DNA of 45,609 bases from an uncultured Bacilli bacterium (lineage in GTDB: Bacteria > Bacillota_I > Bacilli_A > RFN20 > CAG-449), in the NCBI GenBank assembly GCA_944332225.1, contig CALVJO010000011.1:1-45609 (forward strand), in the 5' to 3' direction. Below the pieces are notes generated by a model. The model saw only the letters and a program-made list of their open reading frames with translations, did not search any database and was not told the origin of the DNA. Shown one piece after another: positions 26,444 through 35,895 of this stretch. The translations under genes and the position numbers were made by a program. The first letter of the stretch is position 1. Each line of letters begins with the position of its first letter.

Positions 26444-27078
26444 TATTTAAGTCCTCCTTCTAGATTTTTGATTGCTTCTACAGTAGCTAGCATCTTTTCA
26501 GCGTTTAATAAGTCATAGACTGAAACGTTATTTATATCAACGACTTTAACATAAGGAACGTTAGCCATTGATCTAACTTCATTTCCATCAAGGTTATCTA
26601 AGACTACTAATGTCTTAACACCATCGAGAGATAAAGCTTTCATAGTTTGAACGAAATCTTTAGTTTTTTCAGTTGTTAACTTATCAACTAAGACTAAGTT
26701 TTTGTTTGTTACTTTGTCAGATAAAGCTGACTTGAGAGCTAACTTATGAGCTTTCTTGTTTTGAGATAATTTATAGTTTTGTCTTCCATCTGGACCAAAG
26801 ACGGTTCCGCCGCCAACCCAGATAGGAGATCTAGATGAACCAGCTCTAGCTCTTCCAGTTCCTTTTTGTCTCCATGGCTTCTTACCACCACCTGAGACTT
26901 CAGCTCTGGTTTTTGTTTTAGCTGTAGCTTGTCTCATGTTCGCTTGATAGACTTGGACAGCATCGAACATGACTTGATTGTGAGCTTCGATTCCGAAGAC
27001 GTCGCCGTTAAGAGTTACTTTTTTCTCTTGTTCAGCTCCAGTTTGATCGAAGACTATTACTGAAATTCTTTTAGCCAT
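26443..27078 (-). CDS. rplD: 50S ribosomal protein L4
   Basis: 211 residues. GGGKKPWRQKGTGRARAGSS and SPIWVGGGTVFGP are the hallmark of the tunnel-lining loop. L4 represses the S10 operon in E. coli; the leader upstream of rpsJ here is structured but no L4 target is recognisable. Confidence 0.98.
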   Translation of the reverse strand: MAKRISVIVFDQTGAEQEKKVTLNGDVFGIEAHNQVMFDAVQVYQANMRQATAKTKTRAEVSGGGKKPWRQKGTGRARAGSSRSPIWVGGGTVFGPDGRQNYKLSQNKKAHKLALKSALSDKVTNKNLVLVDKLTTEKTKDFVQTMKALSLDGVKTLVVLDNLDGNEVRSMANVPYVKVVDINNVSVYDLLNAEKMLATVEAIKNLEGGLK

Positions 27079-27099
27079 TTTTGTCTCCTTTCCAAGCTA

Positions 27100-27789
27100 T
27101 TACTCGCCTTGTGCTTCCGCTTTAGTTAAGTTAACTAATTCTTTAACGACTGGTTTAACTTCATAAGCTTTAGAAGCAGTTTTTAGAACAACGATTGATT
27201 TCTTTGGTCCTGGAATCGCGCCTTTTACTAAGATTGCGTTCATCTCAGGTCTTACATCAACGATTGTTAAGTTTTGAATGGTGACTCTTTCGTTACCTTC
27301 ATGGCCTGCCATCTTCTTACCTGGGTGAACTCTGTTATTAGTTCTACCGTTAGTAGCAAATGATCCAGGTCCTCTATGATATCCAGAGCCGTGTCCCTTA
27401 GGTCCGATGTGGTATCCATATCTTTGGATAGCTCCTAAGAAACCTCTACCTTTTGATGTTCCAACGACATCGACAACATCGCCTGCTTTGAAGATGTCAA
27501 CTTTAATTTCATCTCCAACCGCGTATGTTTGCTCGTCGTTAGCTAATTCTTTTAAGACGTACTTTGGAGTTGTGTTAGCAGCCTTGAATTGGCCTAATTC
27601 AACTTTTGTGCATCTTTGTTCTTTTTTGTCTTCATATCCTACTTTGTAGGCGTTGTAACCATCAGTCTCTACAGTTTTAACTTGCAAGACGACATTAGGT
27701 AAGACCTCAACGACGGTAACAGGATACATTGTTCCATCTTGAGCGAAGACTTGAGTCATACCCATTTTTCTTCCGACGATTGATTTCAT
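27100..27789 (-). CDS. rplC: 50S ribosomal protein L3
   Basis: 229 residues. GRKMGMTQVFAQDGTMYPVT start, GTSKGRGFLGAIQRYGYH, and the GSFATNGRTNNRVHPGKKMAG loop that reaches the peptidyl transferase centre. Confidence 0.98.
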   Translation of the reverse strand: MKSIVGRKMGMTQVFAQDGTMYPVTVVEVLPNVVLQVKTVETDGYNAYKVGYEDKKEQRCTKVELGQFKAANTTPKYVLKELANDEQTYAVGDEIKVDIFKAGDVVDVVGTSKGRGFLGAIQRYGYHIGPKGHGSGYHRGPGSFATNGRTNNRVHPGKKMAGHEGNERVTIQNLTIVDVRPEMNAILVKGAIPGPKKSIVVLKTASKAYEVKPVVKELVNLTKAEAQGE

Positions 27790-27808
27790 CTGTATCTTGC
27801 TCCTTTCC

Positions 27809-28120
27809 TTAGATCTTGAGATCGATATTTACTCCAGCTGGTAAGTCAAGGTGGGAGAGAATGTCGATCGTTTGTTTAGTTGGATTAATAATTTCAATTA
27901 ATCTCTTATGAGTTCTAATCTCGAATTGTTCACGAGCGTCTTTATACTTATGTACCGCTCTTAAGATTGTGTAGACTTGTTTTTCAGTCGGTAGGGGAAT
28001 TGGTCCTACGACGGATGCTCCAGAATTCTTAGCAGCTAAGACTATTTTCTCGACGGATTGATCAAGAGTTCTATAGTCATAGGCTTTAAGACGAATTCTG
28101 ATTTTATTTTTCTTTGCCAT
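27809..28120 (-). CDS. rpsJ: 30S ribosomal protein S10
   Basis: 103 residues. [20 protein letters not shown], the [19 protein letters not shown] block and [12 protein letters not shown] are typical. First gene of the ribosomal superoperon, 160 nt downstream of a strong promoter. Confidence 0.98.
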   Translation of the reverse strand: MAKKNKIRIRLKAYDYRTLDQSVEKIVLAAKNSGASVVGPIPLPTEKQVYTILRAVHKYKDAREQFEIRTHKRLIEIINPTKQTIDILSHLDLPAGVNIDLKI

Positions 28121-28282
28121 ATAATCCTCCTTTGTCTAAATCTGGCTAGACGCTTCCACTCGAGGTAAGTGACCTAAACTTCAGTTTAACTAATCGTGGA
28201 TATTAGTCCCGTTTGACAACGGTTCACCGCGTTTAGCAATCTCACCTTTCAACGCGCTTGGCAAAAATCGTCAACCTGTCTA
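28121..28282 (-). promoter_or_regulatory. Structured 5' leader of the S10 operon
   Basis: About 160 nt between the promoter and rpsJ with several inverted repeats on the minus strand: AACGC/GCGTT pairing across the middle, CTAAT...ATTAG, and AAACTGAAGTTT, followed by the AAAGGAGG ribosome-binding site. It is less AT-rich than other intergenic DNA. It is probably regulatory (ribosomal protein feedback or attenuation), but I cannot match it to a named class. Confidence 0.5.
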
Positions 28283-28311
28283 AATATAAACTAGGCAAAA
28301 CTGAGATGCAA
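28283..28311 (-). promoter_or_regulatory. Sigma-A promoter of the S10 operon
   Basis: Minus strand -35 TTGCAT (28306-28311), 17-nt spacer, -10 TATATT (28283-28288). The 28121-28516 interval (396 nt without a gene) holds this promoter, the leader and the terminator at 28452-28485. Confidence 0.7.
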
Positions 28312-28451
28312 CAACTTTTTTAACTTTTTTGAATAAAAAATATTAATTTTTAGCTTATATATTAAATATATATTTAAGGTGAGTGATTTATGACAACTTT
28401 TATCCGCGTTTCTTTCACCCTTATAAATCAAAAATATTGCATTCTTACATC

Positions 28452-28485
28452 AAAAAAAGCAGATAATAAGCAAATTACTATCCGC
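28452..28485 (-). terminator. Terminator of the 83-residue membrane protein gene
   Basis: Minus-strand 11-bp stem (arms 28475-28485 and 28459-28469, two G-U pairs, 5-nt loop) followed by TTTTTTT. Confidence 0.8.
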
Positions 28486-28516
28486 TATAAGAGATTAAGA
28501 GTTATAAATCTTTCAC

Positions 28517-28768
28517 TTATTCGTCTTTATTCCCATTATCATTTTTAATAGCCTTTACAAGACTGACAAGAGATAAGATATAGATTATTAAATTAACTAT
28601 CAAGAAGATAAAGAGGATGAGAGCTAAAGTTACAGTTAATGGATCAGCGCTAAGTCCATATTCAGTTCTAGAGCCAAGTCCTATGTTCACAAGAACAAAA
28701 AGGCAGCCAATTATTCCAATAGTTGATGTTAAAAATCCTACTTTTGCAATTTGAACTTTTGTTTTCAT
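28517..28768 (-). CDS. Small hypothetical membrane protein
   Basis: 83 residues with two hydrophobic helices (about 8-30 and 45-70) separated by a polar loop (GLGSRTEYGLSADP), and a charged tail NDNGNKDE. Family not recognised. GAGG eight bases before the ATG and TATAAT at 28794-28799 support expression; a terminator follows. Single gene, divergent from the NusG_II/Gx pair. Confidence 0.65.
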   Translation of the reverse strand: MKTKVQIAKVGFLTSTIGIIGCLFVLVNIGLGSRTEYGLSADPLTVTLALILFIFLIVNLIIYILSLVSLVKAIKNDNGNKDE

Positions 28769-28923
28769 TTTATTTTCCTCACCTGTTGATTAAATTATAG
28801 CACTAATAATAATAAAAGTATTTTCTTTATGATGAAAATCACAATGGTCACGGTCTTACAAGTAAATTTTAATATTATTAGGTTAAGATGGAAATTTAAG
28901 CTAAAACAATTAAAATTAAGGCA

Positions 28924-29451
28924 ATGAAACAAGAAAAAGAAGTCTCTACCGTTGAAAAGCAAATTAAAGATAAAAAACTAAGATTCGACCATCACTTCTC
29001 TTTAAAATGGAATATTGTCGATATCATTATCATCATTATCTTCTTTGTTATAGGTGGCTTCTTTTCTATCTATATTTACTTAATGCCAACTGATCCAGGA
29101 TCAAATGTTAATATTTACTACATGGGAGAAGAATTAATATCGCTTCCCCTATATGATGAAGAAAAATCTGATCCTAGATATGTGATTCTCTTTAAGGAAA
29201 ATGAGACCAGCGAATATGATTTAATTTATCAAAACAATTATAAGTTCTCTAATCTAAACAATTTAATCGATGATTTGATAATTGAGATTAATGATGGAGG
29301 CATCGAGATCGTCTTAGAAACATCTCCTAACCACATCTGCTCTAATCAAGGTAGAGTGACTAGACCAAACATCACTTTAACCTGCGCGCCTAATCATGTT
29401 TTTGCCTTAATCACTTCTGAAGGCGATGGAACCGGAGATGTAATCGTATGA
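28924..29451 (+). CDS. NusG domain II (NusG_II) membrane-anchored protein
   Basis: 175 residues: a charged cytoplasmic N-terminus, one membrane helix (about 31-53), then an extracytosolic domain. Its C-terminal part HICSNQGRVTRPNITLTCAPN (two Cys, 139 and 154) matches the NusG_II pattern 'CxxQGxIxxxGxxIxCLPN'. Such proteins regularly precede Gx transporters in Bacillota, often beside FMN_bind/ApbE genes. Its TGA stop overlaps the ATG of the next gene, so translation is coupled. The Shine-Dalgarno (AAGG, 2 nt) is poor. No role in transcription is implied by the name. Inference: a partner of an extracytosolic flavin or quinone system. Confidence 0.8.
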   Translation: MKQEKEVSTVEKQIKDKKLRFDHHFSLKWNIVDIIIIIIFFVIGGFFSIYIYLMPTDPGSNVNIYYMGEELISLPLYDEEKSDPRYVILFKENETSEYDLIYQNNYKFSNLNNLIDDLIIEINDGGIEIVLETSPNHICSNQGRVTRPNITLTCAPNHVFALITSEGDGTGDVIV

Positions 29452-29984
29452 AGAATGTAATCATCAAGAAAATTGCTACTTTATCGATGTTTTTAGCCTT
29501 AGCTATCCTTTTAAACTATGTGGAAAACTTTATTCCAACTTTTGTTCCTGGAGTAAAATTAGGTCTAGCCAACACGATGAACTTAATAATTCTCTATTTC
29601 TATGGTAGAAGAGAATATTTCTTAATCGGCTTTTTAAGAGTCTTAATCATCGGTTTACTATTTAATGGAATCTTTTCTTATTCCTTCTTCTATTCTCTAT
29701 CTGGATTTTTATTATCTTGCCTCGTCGTAATTGTCTTAAGCTATATTAAAAAACTATCTATATTCTCTTTAAGCGTTGTATCCGCGATGTGTCACGGAAT
29801 CGGTCAAATAATTTGCTCGATAGTCTTAAACTGGACAGCAGATGGCACATCTATATATATGCTAACATATCTTCCTTTACTTCTTGTAACAGGAGTTATA
29901 ACCGGAATATTAATCGCCTATTTATCTTCCTTAATCATCTCTAGATTAGAAAAAACGCCTTTATTTAAATCGATGAAAATTTAA
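29448..29984 (+). CDS. Gx transporter family / heptaprenyl diphosphate synthase component I-like membrane protein
   Basis: 178 residues, about five to six membrane helices. The motif PGVKLGLANTMNLIILYFYG (about 34-53) is the hallmark of the Hpre_diP_synt_I/Gx family, which resembles ECF S components in layout. It overlaps the NusG_II gene by 4 nt (ATGA). The family was named after a reported prenyl-diphosphate synthase subunit, but a transport or electron-transfer role is more plausible. Substrate unknown. Confidence 0.82.
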   Translation: MKNVIIKKIATLSMFLALAILLNYVENFIPTFVPGVKLGLANTMNLIILYFYGRREYFLIGFLRVLIIGLLFNGIFSYSFFYSLSGFLLSCLVVIVLSYIKKLSIFSLSVVSAMCHGIGQIICSIVLNWTADGTSIYMLTYLPLLLVTGVITGILIAYLSSLIISRLEKTPLFKSMKI

Positions 29985-30005
29985 AAAGATGAGTTTCCTC
30001 ATCTT
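29982..30005 (-). terminator. Terminator of the tRNA-modification operon
   Basis: 8-bp stem AAGATGAG/CTCATCTT (arms 29986-29993 and 29998-30005), 4-nt loop. On the minus strand it is followed by TTTAAATTTT; it overlaps the lipoprotein stop codon and also closes the convergent Gx gene on the plus strand, though there the U run is absent. Confidence 0.75.
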
Positions 30006-30360
30006 AAGATAGATAATCAATTGTTCCTTCTAAAGAATTAGACCTAACGTCTTCATAGATTGATAGATACTCGTTATGATTGATATAAGAAATACTTTCA
30101 GCATCTATATCATAGATAAAATAATCAGCTACTTCAGAAGAAACCTCATCTCTAATTAAATCATAAGTGATCGAATAGTAGACTGAGCTTTCTAAAAGAA
30201 TATACTCTTTCTCTTTAAAAGAAAGATTATAGGTTTCTCCATATAAGTTTTGAAGGTCTTGAAGATATAAATTAAAGCCAGCTTCTTGAACTGAAATATT
30301 GGCACATCCTCCAAGAAACAACAAGGAAACTAAGCCTAAAATTATTTTACTTTTTTTCAT
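30004..30360 (-). CDS. Small lipoprotein of unknown function
   Basis: 118 residues. A clear lipoprotein signal: MKKSKIILGLVSLLFLGGCA with lipobox LGGC. The mature part (about 98 residues) is Tyr-, Glu- and Asp-rich with no family I know. It overlaps queH by 14 nt, so it is co-transcribed with the t6A/queuosine genes although its job must be outside the membrane. Confidence 0.75.
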   Translation of the reverse strand: MKKSKIILGLVSLLFLGGCANISVQEAGFNLYLQDLQNLYGETYNLSFKEKEYILLESSVYYSITYDLIRDEVSSEVADYFIYDIDAESISYINHNEYLSIYEDVRSNSLEGTIDYLS

Positions 30361-31015
30361 TCATTCTCCTTTCCATATCCTTATAAGAATAGATGCATCC
30401 GCAGTAGGATTGAGAATATAGATTATAATGCTTTCTCATCTCGATAGATTGATCCATTCCTTTATGCTTTTTAAAGTCAGAATAAAAATATTTTATAGGA
30501 TATTTGCTCTCTAATTCTTCGCCGATTTTATTTAATTCTAAAGCGTTCTTTTGAGAAGAAATGCTCATCACTGTTGTAAAATAATCATATCCTTTTTCTA
30601 CGCAGTATTTACAGGCTAAATTCATTCTTAGACGGTAGCAAAGGAAGCATCTTTTCCCTCCTTCAACCTCATCTTTAAAAGCTTCAAGAAGTTTATTATA
30701 GGATTCATTATCATAATCAAAAGTGATGACTTCAACATCCGCGTCATAATCTTTATTAAACATCTCAACAAATTTAATCTGCTCTTCTAATCTTCGTTGA
30801 TATTCTTCTTTAGGATAGATGTTTGAATTTATATATAAAATCTTGATTTTGAAATACTTATAAAGAAATTTTAAAGGATAAGTAGAACAAGGCCCGCAGC
30901 AGGAATGAAGGCCTAAAATCGGTCTAGATGGTAAATCTTTAATAGAATCAATAATTTTTAAAGACTTATCGTAATAATAATCTCTAGGTAAATTGTTATA
31001 ACGTATCTTATCCAT
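30347..31015 (-). CDS. queH: Epoxyqueuosine reductase QueH
   Basis: 222 residues. The DUF208 signature is complete: adjacent cysteines in LHSCCGPCSTYPL, then EGGKRCFLCYRLRMNLAC, and C-terminal SYCGCIYS. These bind an Fe-S cluster and metal and reduce epoxyqueuosine to queuosine in tRNA. I start at the ATG at 31015, which overlaps the queA stop; the frame runs 90 bases further up but inside queA. With tgt and queA it supplies the last steps of queuosine formation. Confidence 0.93.
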   Translation of the reverse strand: MDKIRYNNLPRDYYYDKSLKIIDSIKDLPSRPILGLHSCCGPCSTYPLKFLYKYFKIKILYINSNIYPKEEYQRRLEEQIKFVEMFNKDYDADVEVITFDYDNESYNKLLEAFKDEVEGGKRCFLCYRLRMNLACKYCVEKGYDYFTTVMSISSQKNALELNKIGEELESKYPIKYFYSDFKKHKGMDQSIEMRKHYNLYSQSYCGCIYSYKDMERRMNEKK

Positions 31016-32045
31016 AGATGAACATACAATCTCCAAATGAGAAGAAGTGATAACGTTCTTTAACCGCGATATTATAAGCTTCCATGATAAAGTCTTTTCC
31101 AGCAAAGGCGGACACTAGCATAATAAGAGTTGATTTAGGTAGATGAAAATTAGTGATTAAACAGTCAATAGCCTTATATTGATATCCTGGATAAATAAAG
31201 ATATCCGTAGCTTCTTTAGTAGCCTTAAAGCAACCATATTTAGAATAGTTAGCTTCTAATGTTCTAGTTGATGTGGTGCCTATTGCTATAATTCTTCTAT
31301 TCTCTTTTTTAGCTAAATTTAATCTCTCCGCGGCAAGAGAAGATATTTCATATTCTTCAGAATGCATATGATGCTCTAAGATATTTTTAACTTTAACCGG
31401 ACGGAAAGTTCCTAAACCTATATGCAAGGTTATATCGATTATCTCAACTCCTTTTTCTCTAGCTTTAGCAAATATTTCCTCAGTAAAATGGAATCCAGCA
31501 GTAGGCGCGGCCGCGGATCCTAATACTTTTGCATAGACAGTTTGATAACGATCATTATCTTCAAGTTGAGAATGAATATAAGGAGGTAAAGGCATTCTTC
31601 CTAACTTTTCTAATATCTCGTATAAGATTCCTTGATAGGAAAGCTCCATGATTCTAATTCCTTCGTCTCTTACTTCTTTACAAGTCATAGATAGTAAATC
31701 AGATTGAAAATTAATCTTCGTTCCAACTTTTACAACTTTTGCGTTTCCTACTAAACATTCAAAAAGATGATTGCCTAAATCTTTTAATAAAAGAATCTCA
31801 ACATGCGCGTTAGTTTCTTCTTTGATTCCAAATAATCTTGCCGGAATAACCTTTGAATTGTTTCTAACTAAGACATCGCCAGGTTTTAAATAATCTAAAA
31901 TATCATAAAAATGCTTATGCTCGATAGTTTTTAAAGTCTTATTTAAGACCATCATTCGAGAATGATCTCTAATCTTTGATGGCTCTTGAGCAATAAGCGA
32001 TTCATCTAAAGGAAAATCGTATTGTTCTATATCAAATTGATCCAT
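31008..32045 (-). CDS. queA: S-adenosylmethionine:tRNA ribosyltransferase-isomerase QueA
   Basis: 345 residues. FPLDESLIAQEPSKIRDHSR start, GDVLVRNNSKVIPARL, PPYI near residue 152, TAGFHFTEE and HIGLGTFRPV are diagnostic. It transfers the ribosyl part of SAM to preQ1 in tRNA to make epoxyqueuosine. It lies one base after tgt. Confidence 0.97.
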   Translation of the reverse strand: MDQFDIEQYDFPLDESLIAQEPSKIRDHSRMMVLNKTLKTIEHKHFYDILDYLKPGDVLVRNNSKVIPARLFGIKEETNAHVEILLLKDLGNHLFECLVGNAKVVKVGTKINFQSDLLSMTCKEVRDEGIRIMELSYQGILYEILEKLGRMPLPPYIHSQLEDNDRYQTVYAKVLGSAAAPTAGFHFTEEIFAKAREKGVEIIDITLHIGLGTFRPVKVKNILEHHMHSEEYEISSLAAERLNLAKKENRRIIAIGTTSTRTLEANYSKYGCFKATKEATDIFIYPGYQYKAIDCLITNFHLPKSTLIMLVSAFAGKDFIMEAYNIAVKERYHFFSFGDCMFIYG

Positions 32046-32046
32046 A

Positions 32047-33171
<1,125 letters not shown>

Positions 33172-34191
33172 CTAAAACTCCTTATAATCTTCAATTTTCC
33201 AAGTTGGATCAGCTCCTAAGGAAAGAGAAGCAAATACTTTTCTATTATATAGATAATGCCCTACTTTACTAATCATCGCCGCATTATCAGTCGTGCACCA
33301 TAAAGGTGGTAATACCAATTCAATATCCCTATCTTTCAGTCTTCTAGTAATCTCGCTTCTTAGATAGGAATTTGCCGAGACTCCTCCTGCTAAAACCACC
33401 TGTTTAATTCCGTATTCATCGATAGCAGGTAAAGCCTTATCTAAAAGATAGTTAATCGCAGTTTCTTGAAACGATCTTGCTAAAGACGGAACATCGATAG
33501 GACGATTATTATTTCTTTCTTTAGTCACTAAATTAATAACCGCGGTTTTAAGGCCGGAAAAGGAATAACAATACTTCTCATCCACATGAGGAATTGGAAG
33601 ATGATATTTTAATTCACCTTCTTTTGATAATCTATCGATTGACACACCTCCAGGATAAGGAAGATTAACAGTTCTAGCCACTTTATCAAAAGCTTCGCCG
33701 ATCGCATCATCTAAAGTCTCTCCAATGATATCAAAGGAAAGATGATCTTTCATCACTACAAGCTCAGTATTTCCTCCTGAAACAACAATTGCTAAACAAG
33801 GAAATTTTAAAGGGGTAACGAATTCATTTGCATAGATATGCCCTGCGAGATGATGAACTGGAATCAAAGGTACATTTAAATCTAAAGCTAAAGCCTTCGC
33901 AGCCTGCAAACCAACATGCAACGCGCCGATTAAACCAGGTCCTCTAGTTACAGCAATTGCAGTTATATCTTCTTTTTGAATCTTAGCTTTCTCTAAAGCT
34001 TCTTTTAAAACTATAGTGATGTTTTCAATATGTAATCTTGAGGCAATCTCAGGCATGACACCTCCATATTTTTTATGAATCTCAATCTGAGTTGATACCA
34101 CATTAGCTAAAAGTTCATTACCATTTTTTAAAATTGCCACCGCGGTTTCATCGCAGCTAGATTCTATCGCTAAAATTATTTCATCCTTCAT
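33172..34191 (-). CDS. tsaD: tRNA threonylcarbamoyladenosine transferase TsaD
   Basis: 339 residues. LAIESSCDETAVAI start, the HIENI and VPVHHLAGHIYA metal-binding histidines, and the GGVSANSYLR motif. It transfers threonylcarbamoyl to A37 of ANN-decoding tRNAs. Start at the ATG at 34191 with AGGTGA upstream, overlapping rimI by 11 nt; a GTG nine bases earlier is less likely. Confidence 0.97.
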   Translation of the reverse strand: MKDEIILAIESSCDETAVAILKNGNELLANVVSTQIEIHKKYGGVMPEIASRLHIENITIVLKEALEKAKIQKEDITAIAVTRGPGLIGALHVGLQAAKALALDLNVPLIPVHHLAGHIYANEFVTPLKFPCLAIVVSGGNTELVVMKDHLSFDIIGETLDDAIGEAFDKVARTVNLPYPGGVSIDRLSKEGELKYHLPIPHVDEKYCYSFSGLKTAVINLVTKERNNNRPIDVPSLARSFQETAINYLLDKALPAIDEYGIKQVVLAGGVSANSYLRSEITRRLKDRDIELVLPPLWCTTDNAAMISKVGHYLYNRKVFASLSLGADPTWKIEDYKEF

Positions 34192-34630
34192 ACACGTCAC
34201 CTATACTTCTTTCCATGCATATTCCATTTTCGTTGTTATAATAATTGTTTCTAATTCTAACTGGTTTAAATTTATATTTTTCATAGAGTTTTTTGGCTAT
34301 TAAATTAGATTCTCTAACTTCTAATCTAGTAACAATACAGTTTTCTTCATCGATTTTTTTTAAAGCAAACTCTAACAGTTTTTTTCCAATACCTTGATTT
34401 TGATACTCTTTTTTAACTGCGATTTTAGCAATATCAGCTTGATCAAACAAAATCCAGTAATCAATAAAGCCAATTAGAATTTCTCCTTCTTTAGCCACAT
34501 AAAGATTAGCAAATTCGTTTTCTTCAATCTCTCTAAGAATCATTTCCATGTTCCAAGGATCTTCAAACAATTCGTTTTCTAACTCTAATAACTTAGAACA
34601 ATCTTCTTTATTAGCTTTTTTGATAATCAT
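34181..34630 (-). CDS. rimI: Ribosomal-protein-alanine N-acetyltransferase RimI
   Basis: 149 residues, GNAT fold. FEDPWNMEMI near the start and the acetyl-CoA-binding QNQGIGKKLLEFAL plus the LEVRESNLIAKKLYEKY motif are typical of RimI, which usually sits between tsaB and tsaD. Overlaps tsaB by 20 nt. Confidence 0.92.
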   Translation of the reverse strand: MIIKKANKEDCSKLLELENELFEDPWNMEMILREIEENEFANLYVAKEGEILIGFIDYWILFDQADIAKIAVKKEYQNQGIGKKLLEFALKKIDEENCIVTRLEVRESNLIAKKLYEKYKFKPVRIRNNYYNNENGICMERSIGDVYEG

Positions 34631-35228
34631 AATTCTCCTTTAGATAAATCGGAGTTAATGAATCAATATTATCCGTTGGTTCTTTATTCATACCGTTTGT
34701 GAATAATCCATTATATATGCAAGGATCTTCTCCATCTAAATTTAAATATCCAAGATCTCCAATGATCTTAAATCCTTTTTTTGAATATTCATCGATTATA
34801 TTTTTTGCCTCATCATTAGAAACTATTTTATCTTCTAAAATAGCTTTACCTTTAGAATAGATTCCTAGATAAGAACGTAAACTTCTCGCATTTAAAATAG
34901 AGACATAATCATCGTTATAATTCCCCATAGCCTGCAATGATGAAACAGGGATTAATTTAATATTATTAATTGAAGCGATTACCTTAGCAAAAGCTAAAGC
35001 AATTCTAACACCTGTATAAGATCCAGGTCCAATTCCCACGACTATCGCTTCGATATCTTTCAACTCGATGCTGCAAGATTTTAAAGCAATTTCAATCTCT
35101 GAAGTTAAGAATTCTGATTGTCGTTTTGGACATTCCTTTTGATAAGTATAAATAAGCTTATCATCTAAGGAAATTCCAATCGTTAAATATTTATCCGCGG
35201 TATCTAAATACAATCTATAATTCATCAT
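34611..35228 (-). CDS. tsaB: tRNA threonylcarbamoyladenosine biosynthesis protein TsaB
   Basis: 205 residues. LYLDTADKYLTIGI and the VVGIGPGSYTGVRIALAFAK motif. TsaB partners TsaD and TsaE in t6A formation. AGGAGG serves either of two adjacent ATGs (35228 or 35225). It overlaps tsaE by 14 nt. Confidence 0.95.
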   Translation of the reverse strand: MMNYRLYLDTADKYLTIGISLDDKLIYTYQKECPKRQSEFLTSEIEIALKSCSIELKDIEAIVVGIGPGSYTGVRIALAFAKVIASINNIKLIPVSSLQAMGNYNDDYVSILNARSLRSYLGIYSKGKAILEDKIVSNDEAKNIIDEYSKKGFKIIGDLGYLNLDGEDPCIYNGLFTNGMNKEPTDNIDSLTPIYLKENYDYQKS

Positions 35229-35685
35229 TAAATCCTCCTAAATTAGAAAAAATATTATGATAAACAGTTTCATCACCGATAAAAACAAATTCTCTAGTGT
35301 GATCATCGATGATTCTAATATTAATTTCTAAATAATTATATAATTTATCGCTGATAAATTTAGCCCATTCAACAACGCATAAACCATCTCCATCGATGAC
35401 TTCTTCTAAGCCGATATCGGTGTTTATTTGATCTTCTAAGCGATAGGCATCGATATGATAGAGATTCAATCTTCCTTTAAAATAGCATTTTAAAATATTA
35501 AAAGTTGGAGAATTAATTTTCTCATTAATATCTAGTCCTCTTCCAATTCCTTGGACTAAAGTTGTTTTACCTGCGCCTAAATCTCCATTTAAGGCAATAA
35601 CTTGATTAGCTTTAGCGTTCTTACCAATCATTTTTCCTAAACTAAGAGTTTCATCTTTTGACTTTGTATAAATCTTTTTTTCCAT
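35215..35685 (-). CDS. tsaE: tRNA threonylcarbamoyladenosine biosynthesis ATPase TsaE
   Basis: 156 residues. P-loop LNGDLGAGKTTLVQGIGRGL (Walker A GDLGAGKTT), then SPTFNILKCY and LYHIDAYRL. ATPase that resets the TsaBD complex. First gene of the seven-gene tRNA-modification operon. Confidence 0.96.
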   Translation of the reverse strand: MEKKIYTKSKDETLSLGKMIGKNAKANQVIALNGDLGAGKTTLVQGIGRGLDINEKINSPTFNILKCYFKGRLNLYHIDAYRLEDQINTDIGLEEVIDGDGLCVVEWAKFISDKLYNYLEINIRIIDDHTREFVFIGDETVYHNIFSNLGGFNDEL

Positions 35686-35702
35686 TTCTATTCACCTTGC
35701 AA

Positions 35703-35712
35703 AGTATATCAT
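35703..35712 (-). promoter_or_regulatory. Extended -10 promoter of the tsaE-queH operon
   Basis: Minus strand TGATATACT (extended -10 TGn plus TATACT) about 25 bases before the tsaE ATG. No good -35 is seen, as is common for extended -10 promoters. Confidence 0.5.
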
Positions 35713-35799
35713 ATTAATGACAAATAAAGCATAGTATCAAAAATCATAAATAAAAGAAAAATATAATGATAATTTGTCTTATTTAACTTTATTCGTTAT

Positions 35800-35846
35800 T
35801 TAATCTCATATTTTTTAAACCTTAATCAAAGAAAATAAATAAAATA
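35800..35846 (+). repeat. Left imperfect direct repeat flanking the ATPase-TOPRIM module
   Basis: Shares with 37797-37841 the pattern TTAA(T/C)CTCATATTTTT(T)AAACCT, a variable 7-8 nt, then AGAAAATAA(A)TAAA; roughly 37 of 47 positions agree by eye. It lies in the tsaE-side intergenic region, 170 bp before the ATPase start. Confidence 0.65.
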
Positions 35847-35868
35847 GATTAAATAACTACCAATCATA

Positions 35869-35895
35869 ATATAGTGTAAAAAAATTACACTATAT
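35869..35895. promoter_or_regulatory. Perfect 11-bp palindromic operator candidate
   Basis: ATATAGTGTAA and TTACACTATAT (35869-35879, 35885-35895) with a 5-A spacer. The right arm contains the -35 of the module promoter (TTACAC 35885-35890, 17-nt spacer, TACTAT 35908-35913). It lacks a GC core and U run, so it is not a terminator; a homodimeric repressor site is the simplest reading. Confidence 0.5.

Noticed and set aside
28390-28548. A 51-codon plus-strand frame with an AAGGTGAG-like Shine-Dalgarno
   Set aside because: It runs across the terminator hairpin and the 3' end of the minus-strand small membrane protein; composition and product look random and no promoter is evident.
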